From Reinekea forsetii (GTDB lineage Bacteria; Pseudomonadota; Gammaproteobacteria; Pseudomonadales; Natronospirillaceae), in the NCBI RefSeq assembly GCF_002795845.1, contig NZ_CP011797.1:643501-707500 (forward strand): 64,000 nucleotides of DNA, given 5' to 3'. Positions 42,069 to 50,739 of the stretch are shown in pieces. Made by a program: the position numbers and the translations under genes. Position 1 is the first letter of the stretch, and each line of letters opens with the position of its first letter. The notes beneath the pieces are model-generated. The model was not told the origin of the DNA and did not search any database. It was given only the letters and a program-made list of their open reading frames with translations.

Positions 42069-43157
42069 TTAGCCCCTTATCAGTCGAGTCGGCGACTGGA
42101 TCATTTTGCCGTCGAGAGTGAACACAAACAGTTTGTGTACCGGCAGATAGATGTTAATGGTGGCATCGCTGCGGTAGGCATGAACGCCAGACAACTGCAT
42201 GACCAAATTAAAGTGATCGTTTTTCACGTGGAGAAAGGTTTCCGAACCGCTGATCTCAGCCAGTTCGACCTTCATCGACAGTTCGAGGTCATCGTCGTTG
42301 TCTGGCACCAGGCCGATATGGCTGGGACGGATACCAAACTTATAACCACCCGGCGTCAGGCTTTTAAGGTCCTGATGCAATGGAAAGTGTACCGATTCAT
42401 CGAAGGTGACCTCATTGTCGGTCACGTTACCGGGTATTAAATTAATCGGTGGTTCACTGAACAGATCGGCTGCGTAGACATCGACCGGCTCGCGGTAGAC
42501 CGCAGCTGAGGGGCCAGACTGGATCACTCGGCCTTCATGCAACAGGGTGGTGGTGCCGCCCAACGCTAAAGCTTCATTTGGTTCGGTGGTCGCGTAGACG
42601 GCAATAGCGTTACGGGCTTTAAAGAGTTCGCGTAATTCGAAGCGCAGCTCTTCCCGCAGCTTATAGTCTAGGTTGACCAAGGGCTCATCGAACAGAATCA
42701 GGCTGGCGTCTTTGACTAGGGCGCGCGCCATAGCCGTGCGCTGCTGCTGACCGCCGGACAGTTCCAGCGGGTAACGATGCAAAAACTCGGTGATCCGCAA
42801 CATATCGGCGGTTTCCATCACCCGCTTGTTGATCTCGGCCTCAGAGGCTTTGGCCAAACGCAGTGGCGACGCGATGTTCTCCCGAACCGTTAGGTTGGAG
42901 TAGTTGATGAACTGCTGATAAACCATCGACACATTACGCTTCTGCACCGTGATGCCGGTGACATTGGCACCGTTCATAATGATCTTGCCATTGGTTGGCT
43001 TATCCAAGCCCGCCATCAAACGCATCAGTGAGGTTTTACCAGCGCCGGTGCGACCCAAAAGCACATTAAACGAACCCGGCTCTAACGTTAAGTTGACATT
43101 CGTTAGGTGGTTTTGGCCGTTAACGACCTGATCTACATTTTCTAATTTGAGGGACAT
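42069..43157 (-). CDS. glpS: Glycerol ABC transporter ATPase GlpS
   Basis: A 362-residue ATPase with canonical motifs: Walker A LGRTGAGKTSLMRL, signature LSGGQQQRTAMARALV, Walker B LILFDEPLVNLD. C-terminal regulatory domain follows. ATG at 43157 has AGGA upstream and starts at MSLKLENV, aligned with family members; the longer frame to 43202 is not used. It is first gene of the transporter operon, about 65 bases downstream of the predicted sigma54 transcript start, and ends six bases before glpT. Confidence 0.88.
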   Translation of the reverse strand: MSLKLENVDQVVNGQNHLTNVNLTLEPGSFNVLLGRTGAGKTSLMRLMAGLDKPTNGKIIMNGANVTGITVQKRNVSMVYQQFINYSNLTVRENIASPLRLAKASEAEINKRVMETADMLRITEFLHRYPLELSGGQQQRTAMARALVKDASLILFDEPLVNLDYKLREELRFELRELFKARNAIAVYATTEPNEALALGGTTTLLHEGRVIQSGPSAAVYREPVDVYAADLFSEPPINLIPGNVTDNEVTFDESVHFPLHQDLKSLTPGGYKFGIRPSHIGLVPDNDDDLELSMKVELAEISGSETFLHVKNDHFNLVMQLSGVHAYRSDATINIYLPVHKLFVFTLDGKMIQSPTRLIRG

Positions 43158-43232
43158 AATGCCGTCCTGTGACGATTTTTGTTTTTGCGGTGTGTTCAAC
43201 ACTGCGCAATTTTTTTATTCTGAAAGGAATAA

Positions 43233-43249
43233 AGCTAGAGTTGTGCCAA
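43233..43249 (-). promoter_or_regulatory. Sigma54 (-24/-12) promoter of the glycerol transporter operon
   Basis: Read on the minus strand: TTGGCAC, five bases, then TAGCT, giving GG-N10-GC exactly as required for RpoN. The -24 element is perfect and the -12 element has one mismatch to TTGCW. It faces glpS, and the divergent gene encodes a sigma54-dependent activator. Confidence 0.8.
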
Positions 43250-43413
43250 GTTTCGCTGAACACCCGGGTTTTAAATTGTAACCTATTGATTAATATAGAA
43301 AAAATAATTTTATAGGTCGGGGTTGAGTGTGTTGAAGATGGTCTTTTTAATAGAATGTGTTCATTAAAGTATTGACTCTGAGCACTTTTAAACATTAACT
43401 GTGAACACCAAGA

Positions 43414-43432
43414 CTGTTCAAATTCCGAACAG
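43414..43432. promoter_or_regulatory. TGTTC/GAACA inverted repeat, probable activator site
   Basis: CTGTTC and GAACAG form a six-base inverted repeat around seven bases, about 190 bases upstream of the predicted sigma54 transcript start, a normal enhancer distance. A degenerate copy (TGTTC-A-GGACA) lies at 43437-43447 and further half-sites are near 43257, 43360 and 43401. The remaining 43158-43520 stretch holds no gene. Confidence 0.55.
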
Positions 43433-43520
43433 ATTTTGTTCAGGACACGCCCGATGCACTGCTTTTTTAAGGGCAACTGAGTTGGTCCGATATAATAAAA
43501 ACAACGATCGGTAGCCACCT

Positions 43521-45551
43521 ATGACCAAACCAAACAAATCTCAAACAGGGCCGTCGGCCGCCTATAAGGCAGACGTCCTTGCTGCTAAAACACCCGTCGA
43601 GCACCAGAACGTAATAGCCGATTCGTGGGAACGGTGCCGCGAGTACGGCCTTGATCCGTTAGCAATGCCTGATATAGAAACGCTGCCACAGGGGGAGATC
43701 GAGAGCCTAAAGGAAGAACACCATTATTTGGTGCAGACCACGGGCAACGAGGTGCTGCCTTATTACGAAAACATCCTGTCCAACAGCCAATGTATGATCA
43801 TGTTGACCGACAGTCGCGGCCAGATGTTGAACAGTTGGGGTGATCAACGGTTTTTGAACAAAGAACAGAAAGCCTTCTTAAACCCAGGTACCTATTGGGG
43901 TGAAGCGGTGAACGGTACCAATGCCATCGGCACCGCGATGGAGCTGGGTCAGGCTGTTCAGGTGCAGAAAGATGAACACTTTCTCAAGTCAAACCGTTTT
44001 ATGGTGGGCTCGGCCGCACCGATCTTTAACGTCAATCACGATCTGCTCGGTGTCTTGGACGTGTCCAGTGACACCTATCTGCCGCACGCCTATACCCTAG
44101 GACTGGTCAAGCTGATGTCGCAGGCGGTTGAGAATCGGCTTATTGTTAAGAGGTTTGCCGCGGAAAACTTCCTGCTCAGCTTTAATACCAATGTCGATAA
44201 CATCGACAGTCAGTGGGCCGGGTTGATCGTCTTCAATGATGATGGCACCATTATTTCGGCTAATTGCCGGGCCGAGCTGTTGCTTGGGCAAAACCTGGCC
44301 TTGGCCCATATATCTGACATCTTTGATTGCCCTTTGCGCGATCTGAAGAACCACCCAGATCTGATGCCGATTAAATTGCCCGCTCTGGGGCGCTTTCAGA
44401 TGCATGGCGCGTTGCGACGCCCGGAAAAGAAGATTGTCCAAGCATTGGACTTCAGACAACGGCATCTGAAAAAGCGACCCGTCGATAGCAACCTGATTAC
44501 CCTGGAGCGCCTAAGTTTCGGCGATCAGCTGGTCGATCGTGCGGTGACTCAGGCGAAAAAAGTGATTGAGAAGGATATTCCCATCCTTATTGCCGGTGAG
44601 ACCGGTGTGGGCAAGGAAGTGTTTGTCAGCGCGCTACACGAATTCAGCTCGCGCCGATCCTATCCCCTGGTTGCGGTCAACTGTGCCGCAATTCCGGCGG
44701 AATTGGTCGAATCCGAGCTCTTTGGCTATGAAAAGGGCGCCTTCACCGGGGCCAGCAACAAAGGTTCCATCGGTTTGATTCGCAAGGCCCACCGCGGCAC
44801 CCTGTTTCTCGATGAAATAGGCGAGATGCCGCTTAAGGTGCAGGCCCGCTTACTGCGCGTCTTGCAGGAGCGTAAGGTGGTGCCGCTTGGGTCCACCGAA
44901 GCCTTTCCCGTCGATATTAAACTGATTTCGGCGACCAACCGGTCGTTACGGGACGACGTCGAGCAGGGCCTGTTTCGCCAGGATCTCTACTATCGCGTCA
45001 GTGGCTTAAACCTAGAACTGCCGCCGCTACGCAAACGCCAAGACCGGGAGGCCCTGTTTCAAGAGGTCTATCAACTGTTCAGTACCCCGGAGCAGCCGTC
45101 CCAGCTGTCAGCCGAGATCGTTAACCTCTTTTTGCAGCATCCATGGCCGGGTAACCTGCGCCAACTGGCCAGTGTCTTACAAATCGCCTTGGCGATGGCA
45201 GAAAATGAAGTGATTCAACTCTGGGATCTACCGGACGACTTCTTGTCCGATATCCATAAGTCCTCTGTTGATCGTGATAGTGAGACGGTGTTCGGCGATG
45301 AGAGCGCGCAACGTATGGCTGAGATGGGTGCCCTAGTAAGGCATGCTGCGCCGAGCCCAATTAGGGATGCGCTACCGGCACGGGAGTCTTTGCCGGCCGA
45401 GGCCGCGCCGGAGCCGATCGAAACCGACGCCGAAGTCGACCTGCTACTGCTGTTCCAGCAGCATAAGGGCAATATTTCCAGTTTGGCCAAGGCTTTAAGT
45501 ATTAGCCGTAACACCCTTTATAAACGGCTTAAGGCCGAAGGCATTCGCTAG
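43521..45551 (+). CDS. Sigma54-dependent transcriptional activator (AcoR/DhaR type)
   Basis: A 676-residue enhancer-binding protein: N-terminal GAF-type sensory region (residues about 75-215; GEAVNGTNAIGTAMELGQ), a PAS-like segment (about 230-300), a central AAA domain with Walker A GETGVGKEVF, the sigma54-contacting GAFTGA loop (YEKGAFTGASNKG), Walker B TLFLDEIGEMP, and a C-terminal Fis-type HTH (NISSLAKALSISRNTLYKRLKAEGI). This is the architecture of AcoR and DhaR, which sense small carbon compounds directly. Being divergent from glpS with an RpoN promoter between, it is the probable activator of glycerol uptake. Confidence 0.9.
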   Translation: MTKPNKSQTGPSAAYKADVLAAKTPVEHQNVIADSWERCREYGLDPLAMPDIETLPQGEIESLKEEHHYLVQTTGNEVLPYYENILSNSQCMIMLTDSRGQMLNSWGDQRFLNKEQKAFLNPGTYWGEAVNGTNAIGTAMELGQAVQVQKDEHFLKSNRFMVGSAAPIFNVNHDLLGVLDVSSDTYLPHAYTLGLVKLMSQAVENRLIVKRFAAENFLLSFNTNVDNIDSQWAGLIVFNDDGTIISANCRAELLLGQNLALAHISDIFDCPLRDLKNHPDLMPIKLPALGRFQMHGALRRPEKKIVQALDFRQRHLKKRPVDSNLITLERLSFGDQLVDRAVTQAKKVIEKDIPILIAGETGVGKEVFVSALHEFSSRRSYPLVAVNCAAIPAELVESELFGYEKGAFTGASNKGSIGLIRKAHRGTLFLDEIGEMPLKVQARLLRVLQERKVVPLGSTEAFPVDIKLISATNRSLRDDVEQGLFRQDLYYRVSGLNLELPPLRKRQDREALFQEVYQLFSTPEQPSQLSAEIVNLFLQHPWPGNLRQLASVLQIALAMAENEVIQLWDLPDDFLSDIHKSSVDRDSETVFGDESAQRMAEMGALVRHAAPSPIRDALPARESLPAEAAPEPIETDAEVDLLLLFQQHKGNISSLAKALSISRNTLYKRLKAEGIR

Positions 45552-45730
45552 GGCCAGGCCGCGACTATACCCAATGATGAGCAGGTAACTGGTCATTGGG
45601 GGCAGCTGGTCTGGTTAGGCTTCTTTGTTTATACTGCTCGCGATTTTCGAGTACCGTGTCTCGATCGGCGTTCCACGCCGGTTCTTGCCACGCGAGCAAA
45701 CCCCTGCGATGCCCACTTTGCGAGTCTGTA

Positions 45731-46594
45731 ATGTTTAACTTAAGTCGTCTTATCCTATCCACTGTGCTGTGTCTGGCTGCGAGTGTATCCGCCCAGGCCG
45801 AAACCTTTACCTTTACCGCCATTCCCGATGCCGATGCGTCGCGTCTGCAGGAGCGCTTCGATAAGGTCGCCGATTATTTGAGTGCCGAACTGGGCGTGGA
45901 GGTAAAATACATTCCGGTCAAATCTTACGCCGCCGCAATCACCGCCTTTAAGAACAACCAGGTGCAATTGGCCTGGTTTGGCGGCCTGTCGGGTGTTCAG
46001 GCGCGGCGTTTAGTGGTCAATTCAGAGGCCATTGCACAAGGGTATGAAGACCAACTGTTCAAAACCTACTTTATTGCGCACCACAGTACTGGCCTGACCG
46101 AGGCGGACGCCTTTCCGGCGGACATTCAAGGTAAAACCTTTACCTTCGGCTCGAAGGGTTCAACGTCGGGCCGATTGATGCCCGAGTTTCATATCCGTGA
46201 GCAGTTCAATATGGCTCCGGAGCAAGCTTTTGCGCGCGTCGGCTTCTCCGGCGATCACAGCCAAACCATTGCCCAGGTGCAGGCGGGCGCTTACCAAGTC
46301 GGCGCGGTCAACTACCAAGTTTGGGAAACTGAACTGGCCAGCGGCAAGATTGATCCGAGCAAGGTCAGCGTGATCTGGCGCACACCCACCTATCCGGACT
46401 ATCAATGGACGATTCGCGGCGATGTCGATGCGCGTTATGGTGATAATTTTAAGGCTCGGGTTACCCAGGCTCTGTTGAATATGACTGACCCGGATTTGCT
46501 CGCCAGCTTCCCGCGCCAGTCCTTTATACCGGCCTCTAATCAGGATTACGCGCCGATTGAGAACACCGCCCAAGCTATTGGCTTGTTGGATTGA
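45731..46594 (+). CDS. PhnD-like ABC substrate-binding protein (putative selenate/oxyanion)
   Basis: A 287-residue periplasmic protein with signal peptide (LSRLILSTVLCLAASVSAQA) and the PhnD fold: FTAIPDADASRLQERFDKVADYLSAELGVEVKYIPVKSY, then AWFGGLSGVQARRL and GSKGSTSGRLMPEF. This subgroup is annotated in databases as a putative selenate transporter component; phosphonate is the alternative. The ATG at 45731 starts the signal peptide although its ribosome site is weak. First gene of a three-gene operon with ATPase and permease. Confidence 0.75.
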   Translation: MFNLSRLILSTVLCLAASVSAQAETFTFTAIPDADASRLQERFDKVADYLSAELGVEVKYIPVKSYAAAITAFKNNQVQLAWFGGLSGVQARRLVVNSEAIAQGYEDQLFKTYFIAHHSTGLTEADAFPADIQGKTFTFGSKGSTSGRLMPEFHIREQFNMAPEQAFARVGFSGDHSQTIAQVQAGAYQVGAVNYQVWETELASGKIDPSKVSVIWRTPTYPDYQWTIRGDVDARYGDNFKARVTQALLNMTDPDLLASFPRQSFIPASNQDYAPIENTAQAIGLLD

Positions 46595-47346
46595 GTGAAC
46601 ACCTTGGCCTAAGCGCCGTGAGCAGGGGGGCAAACCAGGGCCTGAATCTGTCTGCCAGTAAGGCCGGCGTGTTTGATGCAACGGCGAATCGGTCGTTGTT
46701 TCATTTGGATCAGGCAACCCTAGCCTATGGCCAACAGACCGCATTGGCGTCGGTGTCCCTTTCGATTCACGCCGGCGAAAAGGTCGCTCTAGTCGGGCCA
46801 TCCGGTGCCGGCAAGACCAGTCTGCTCAATGTGCTCTATGAACAGCAGCGTGAACACATTGCCTGGTGCCCGCAGCACTATGGTTTAGTCGATATTCTCT
46901 CGGTCTACCACAATATCTATATGGGCCAACTGGAGCGCCACAGTGCGCCTTATAATATTTGGAATCTGTTATTCCCCATCGCACGTCACCAACAGGCCAT
47001 CGGTCAGTTGGCGAGTGAGTTGGGGCTTGGTCAAAAGCTGGACCATTCCATTGATCAATTGTCGGGCGGTCAGCAACAGCGGGTCTCGATCGGTCGCGCC
47101 CTATATCGTAACAAGGCGATTTTTCTCGGCGATGAGCCGGTCGCCAGTCTGGATCCGATCCAGGGCGAGGCACTTCTGGCCAAGATTATTGCGCGTCACG
47201 CGACCGTGGTCATCGCCTTGCACAATCGGCAGATGGCTCTGAGTGTCTTCGACCGAATTATCGGTATCAAGGGCGGCCGTGTGGTCTTAGATCGGCCGGC
47301 CAATGCCATCAGTCACGCCGAGCTGGATCGGTTCTATGCGCAGTAG
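46591..47346 (+). CDS. PhnC-like ABC ATPase with shortened helical insert
   Basis: A 251-residue ATPase. Walker A LVGPSGAGKTSLLN, signature LSGGQQQRVSIGRAL, Walker B AIFLGDEPVASLDP, switch His VIALHNRQM. Only about 17 residues separate Walker A from the Q loop (AWCPQHYGLV), roughly half the usual distance, so the segment that normally forms the antiparallel beta region is reduced. The start is TTG at 46591 overlapping the previous stop, or GTG at 46618. The N-terminal 35 residues before the domain are unusual and poorly conserved in character. Confidence 0.78.
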   Translation: MSEHLGLSAVSRGANQGLNLSASKAGVFDATANRSLFHLDQATLAYGQQTALASVSLSIHAGEKVALVGPSGAGKTSLLNVLYEQQREHIAWCPQHYGLVDILSVYHNIYMGQLERHSAPYNIWNLLFPIARHQQAIGQLASELGLGQKLDHSIDQLSGGQQQRVSIGRALYRNKAIFLGDEPVASLDPIQGEALLAKIIARHATVVIALHNRQMALSVFDRIIGIKGGRVVLDRPANAISHAELDRFYAQ

Positions 47347-48802
47347 TGGTCGCCGATTGGCCGCTGTCAGCCTGTTCTTCGTCTGCTCAGCCTTACTCTG
47401 TTTACCGTTCGCCGATATTGCTCTATACCCAGTGGAACCCTGGATCGAATTGCAGCGTATGGCGCTCGGGCTGCTGCATCCGGACGTGCACATGTGGCGC
47501 CTGGTGCTGCCCGCGCTCGCGCAGACGGTTGCTTTCGCGCTCTTGGCCGTAGCCGGTTCGGCGCTGATCGGTTTAGCTTTGGCGCTGGTCTTTCACTCTA
47601 GATTTGTGCGCCTGCTCTGTGCCGCGACCCGTGCCGTGCACGAGATCTTTTGGGGCCTGATTTTTATGCAGGTCTATGGCCTGTCGGCGACCACCGGACT
47701 GCTCGCCATACTGGTACCCTTCAGTGGAAACTTTGCCAAGGTCTTTGCCGAACTCTTGGCCCAACAATCGCCATTACCATCCGCCGCCGTAGCGCGCAGC
47801 AGCGATCGACTCAGCCGCTATTGCTACACGTTGCTGCCGCAAGCATGGCCGGCATTGCTCAGCTATACCCGCTATCGGTTTGAATGTGCGTTGCGCTCCA
47901 GTACCGTCTTGGGCTTTATCGGCTTACCGACCCTGGGCTTTCATCTGGAAACCGCCTTTAAGCAGGGGCAGTACGATCAGGCGGCGACCTTACTGCTGGT
48001 GTTTTTTGCTCTGATTGGCACCATTCGCTATTGGTTCCGGCCGCGCTATACCTTGCTTTATTTAGCCGCGGCCTTCTGGGTGTTGCCGGCTTCAGCGCCA
48101 GTAGAATCGAGCGCTTGGTTGTTTTTCAGTGAGGATATTTGGCCCAGTGCAGTGCGCAACGGCAATTGGTCCGAGGCGCTGAGCTGGTATCATCACCAGC
48201 TCTTCTCGGTCGCCTTACCGGCAGCAGTCGACACCCTGCTGCTGGCGCAACTGGCGCTGGTCTTGTCCGGCCTCATTGCCTTGCTCAGCTACGGTTGGGC
48301 CAGCTCACAATTGGCCGCGTCGGGCGTTCGACATTTGGGCAAGGGGTTGTTGCTGGTACTGCGCTCAACGCCAGAACTCATCCTAACCTTTCTATTTTTG
48401 CTGCTCTTAGGCCCCTCCGGTCTGCCGGCCATTATCGCCCTGGGGTTGCACAATGGCGGCCTTATCGCCTTCCTGCTCGCCAAGCAGAGTGAGCAACTGG
48501 TACTGCGTAACGATGCGGCGCGCGGCCTAAATCGTTACGTCTATGAGCTGACGCCGCGGCTCTACGCGCGCTTTGTCGATCTGATGCTCTATCGCTGGGA
48601 AGTGATTTTGAGAGAAAGCGCCATTCTCGGATTGCTCGGGGTGACCACTCTCGGGTTTTATATCGATTCGGCCTTCGAGGAAATTCGTTTCGATCGCGCG
48701 GCTTTGTTGATCGTGGTGACCGCGTTGCTGAATATTGGGGTGGATAGCTTTGCCCGGCGAGTGCGGAGGTATTGTCAGGTTGCCACCTTAGCTCAGCAAT
48801 AG
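47336..48802 (+). CDS. PhnE-like ABC permease, two fused domains
   Basis: A 488-residue permease in which two PhnE-type domains are joined: EAA-type loops near RYCYTLLPQAWPALLSYTRYRFE and YVYELTPRLYARFVDLMLYRWE, each followed by the LGFIGLPTLGF / LGLLGVTTLGF motif. About twelve membrane spans. ATG at 47336 overlaps the ATPase gene by eleven bases. The two halves replace a permease dimer. Its last third recurs as a diverged fragment at 50740-51094. Confidence 0.82.
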   Translation: MRSSGRRLAAVSLFFVCSALLCLPFADIALYPVEPWIELQRMALGLLHPDVHMWRLVLPALAQTVAFALLAVAGSALIGLALALVFHSRFVRLLCAATRAVHEIFWGLIFMQVYGLSATTGLLAILVPFSGNFAKVFAELLAQQSPLPSAAVARSSDRLSRYCYTLLPQAWPALLSYTRYRFECALRSSTVLGFIGLPTLGFHLETAFKQGQYDQAATLLLVFFALIGTIRYWFRPRYTLLYLAAAFWVLPASAPVESSAWLFFSEDIWPSAVRNGNWSEALSWYHHQLFSVALPAAVDTLLLAQLALVLSGLIALLSYGWASSQLAASGVRHLGKGLLLVLRSTPELILTFLFLLLLGPSGLPAIIALGLHNGGLIAFLLAKQSEQLVLRNDAARGLNRYVYELTPRLYARFVDLMLYRWEVILRESAILGLLGVTTLGFYIDSAFEEIRFDRAALLIVVTALLNIGVDSFARRVRRYCQVATLAQQ

Positions 48803-48957
48803 GGGTTTTGGGTTATTTCTTTCGATGTCTTGCCTTCTCGCCATAGTTGATCCTTCTCAATAGCAAGTTGATCAACCCATATAAGTTCTAGTGGTGCACT
48901 TGGAACTGGAATTCGCCTTTTGTTAACGCGGCTTATTTCGTGTTGCTGGGTTAGACA
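48803..48957 (-). pseudogene. Possible gene remnant next to hipA
   Basis: Downstream of hipA a minus-strand frame is open for some 50 codons without a start and reads like protein (PLELIWVDQLAIEKDQLWRE), ending at the permease 3' end. The DQLW segment faintly recalls the C-terminal part of VapE-type phage proteins. It may be what is left of a gene lost when the hipBA segment arrived. Confidence 0.25.
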
Positions 48958-50189
48958 TTGAATGCACTCGCCATATTCAGCTGTTCGCTGCGGCTAATAT
49001 TGATAGAGTTTGCCACCGTTTTCCAGCGAGCAACACTTAACAGCACCTCATCTTTTATACGCTGAGCCTGTGACGTACTGAGTTGGAAAAATTCGATCAC
49101 GTCCATCGCCAGCTCATAGCTGAGGCTGTTGTCATCTTCGGTGATATTCAGGTGCAGGCCGTTAGCGGGTGTTACCGGATTGATATCGTAAGCAGGGGAT
49201 AGTAACCAGCCACCGTTACTGTAAATAAAGCCATGGTTTCTCAGGTGATCATCCGTATTCGACACAGCGATATTAAAGACTATGCGTCGCCACAGTTGCG
49301 CCAGGTCTTCTTTGGTGTTAGCTCCATGTTCAGTAATAAACTGCGCCAGCTCCAGGTAGCTTGCATCATAATCACCGTCGTAGTAGCCAAGCTGGGTCAT
49401 CGCTGAGGTGAAATGTAAACGGTGCTCTGGCGTGCGGTCAAACCGCTTGGTGAGGAATGTATGATGGTGGCTGTTGAATTTTTCAATCCGGCATTCTGCC
49501 ATCTGGATATCGGCACCCACGGCCAATTGGTAAACAACAAACTCCCAGGCGGCTATGTCATGATCATCGAGCTGGCTGGGAAATTTGGCTATCCACAAAT
49601 GATTGTTTTCATCGACTACGCTGGCCTTGGGGCGAGCTCCCCCCAGGGAGGAGCCCGGAGACATCAACATGGTTAACCACTTTAAGTACTCCGCGTCGTC
49701 TGTATTATGGTTGTCTTCAACTTGTTGAGCCGCGTATTCGAGATCTCGTAGCGAAGAGATTGGCGGTGCTGCCAGCTTTTCGTCATTATCCAGAAACGCA
49801 CCGTTCATTTCTCGCTTGAAACGCAATGCACCCAAGCGGTAAAGGTCATGTACGCCCAGCAGGTAATCTATTTCGTAGAGTAAATTTGGGCGGCGATCCT
49901 CTTTGCGTGCAATAATGGCTTCGCGGCGCTTCATAAGCAGTCTACCCCAGCGATCTGGGCAGGAGTCCAAGAAGGTTCTGAAGTTTTTGGAATTCTCGCT
50001 GTGCTGCGCTCCCGAATAGAGATTTAAGTCCGGATCAATTTTTTGCGCATAGGGAGACTGCAGCCAATCGTTGTCGTAGCTGAAGCTAAAATGCTCTTTG
50101 TTTTTGATCACAGAGGATCGCAGAGTACCCACCAGAATAGGCTCATCAAACGCTTCCCAGTCAGCAAAGACATAGACTACCGTACTCAT
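48951..50189 (-). CDS. hipA: HipA-like toxin kinase
   Basis: A 412-residue Ser/Thr kinase of the HipA family. Family features: N-terminal subdomain (VGTLRSSVIKNKEHFSFSYD), ATP loop SPGSSLGGARPKASV, FLTKRFDRTPEHRLHFTSAMTQLG, catalytic VSNTDDHLRNHGF and metal-binding LSPAYDINP. HipA phosphorylates translation factors such as glutamyl-tRNA synthetase and induces dormancy. ATG at 50189 follows the hipB stop by two bases. The conserved residues are present, so an active toxin is expected. Confidence 0.88.
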   Translation of the reverse strand: MSTVVYVFADWEAFDEPILVGTLRSSVIKNKEHFSFSYDNDWLQSPYAQKIDPDLNLYSGAQHSENSKNFRTFLDSCPDRWGRLLMKRREAIIARKEDRRPNLLYEIDYLLGVHDLYRLGALRFKREMNGAFLDNDEKLAAPPISSLRDLEYAAQQVEDNHNTDDAEYLKWLTMLMSPGSSLGGARPKASVVDENNHLWIAKFPSQLDDHDIAAWEFVVYQLAVGADIQMAECRIEKFNSHHHTFLTKRFDRTPEHRLHFTSAMTQLGYYDGDYDASYLELAQFITEHGANTKEDLAQLWRRIVFNIAVSNTDDHLRNHGFIYSNGGWLLSPAYDINPVTPANGLHLNITEDDNSLSYELAMDVIEFFQLSTSQAQRIKDEVLLSVARWKTVANSINISRSEQLNMASAFNV

Positions 50190-50191
50190 TA

Positions 50192-50527
50192 CTACTTACC
50201 TTTTTGTTTATTCATCAGTTTGATGTCCTGGAGTTTGCGGCCCAGTTCATCATCAATGGCAACCCTCGCAAAATCTTCCGTTAATCCCAGCACACTGAGT
50301 ACGGCGACATAGTGACCGATAGACACTTTAGGATCTCCCTGTTCAATCTTGCGAATGGTCAGACGGCTTAACCCGGTTCTCTCTGAAATCAGAACCTGGG
50401 TATACCCTCTGCGTTTACAGGCCAGTTTAATATTGCCGCCAAGTTGCTCTAAAACCTTCCGGTTCTTGGGAAAGACAACAGCACTTCGCTTTGGATTTGA
50501 TTCTGTTATGGGCACTATAATTACCAA
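50192..50527 (-). CDS. hipB: HipB-like antitoxin, XRE-family repressor
   Basis: A 111-residue DNA-binding protein with an XRE helix-turn-helix (residues about 28-80; TQVLISERTGLSRLTIRKIEQGDP). It precedes hipA directly, the usual antitoxin-toxin order, and should neutralise HipA and repress the operon. Start is TTG at 50527 in the longest frame; a later start within the first 25 residues is possible. The basic C-terminal tail (KLQDIKLMNKQKGK) may contact HipA. Confidence 0.83.
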   Translation of the reverse strand: MVIIVPITESNPKRSAVVFPKNRKVLEQLGGNIKLACKRRGYTQVLISERTGLSRLTIRKIEQGDPKVSIGHYVAVLSVLGLTEDFARVAIDDELGRKLQDIKLMNKQKGK

Positions 50528-50556
50528 TTATTCAAATAATGATAAGTATAGGATTC

Positions 50557-50574
50557 ATTTACCTTAAAGTAAAT
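50557..50574. promoter_or_regulatory. Inverted repeat upstream of hipB, candidate operator
   Basis: ATTTAC and GTAAAT flank CTTAAA, 30 bases upstream of hipB. It does not match the E. coli HipB site, so assignment rests on position only. Confidence 0.4.
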
Positions 50575-50739
50575 ATAGTTTGTGGCACCTATGGTTTTCT
50601 TTTATGCGAGAAGTGGTAAGCATAAGTGCCATTGATCTTTTTTCGAGGAAAAAACGCCAGTACCCCAACTAGGTGGACTTTTTAGACTTGGCAAGGGCTA
50701 CTCCTAGCCTGACACAGGGGGTGTGTCTTGATTGATAGC

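Noticed and set aside
45570-45600. CCCAATGA/TCATTGGG inverted repeat after the sigma54 activator gene as terminator
   Set aside because: The loop is 15 bases and no T run follows; insufficient to call.
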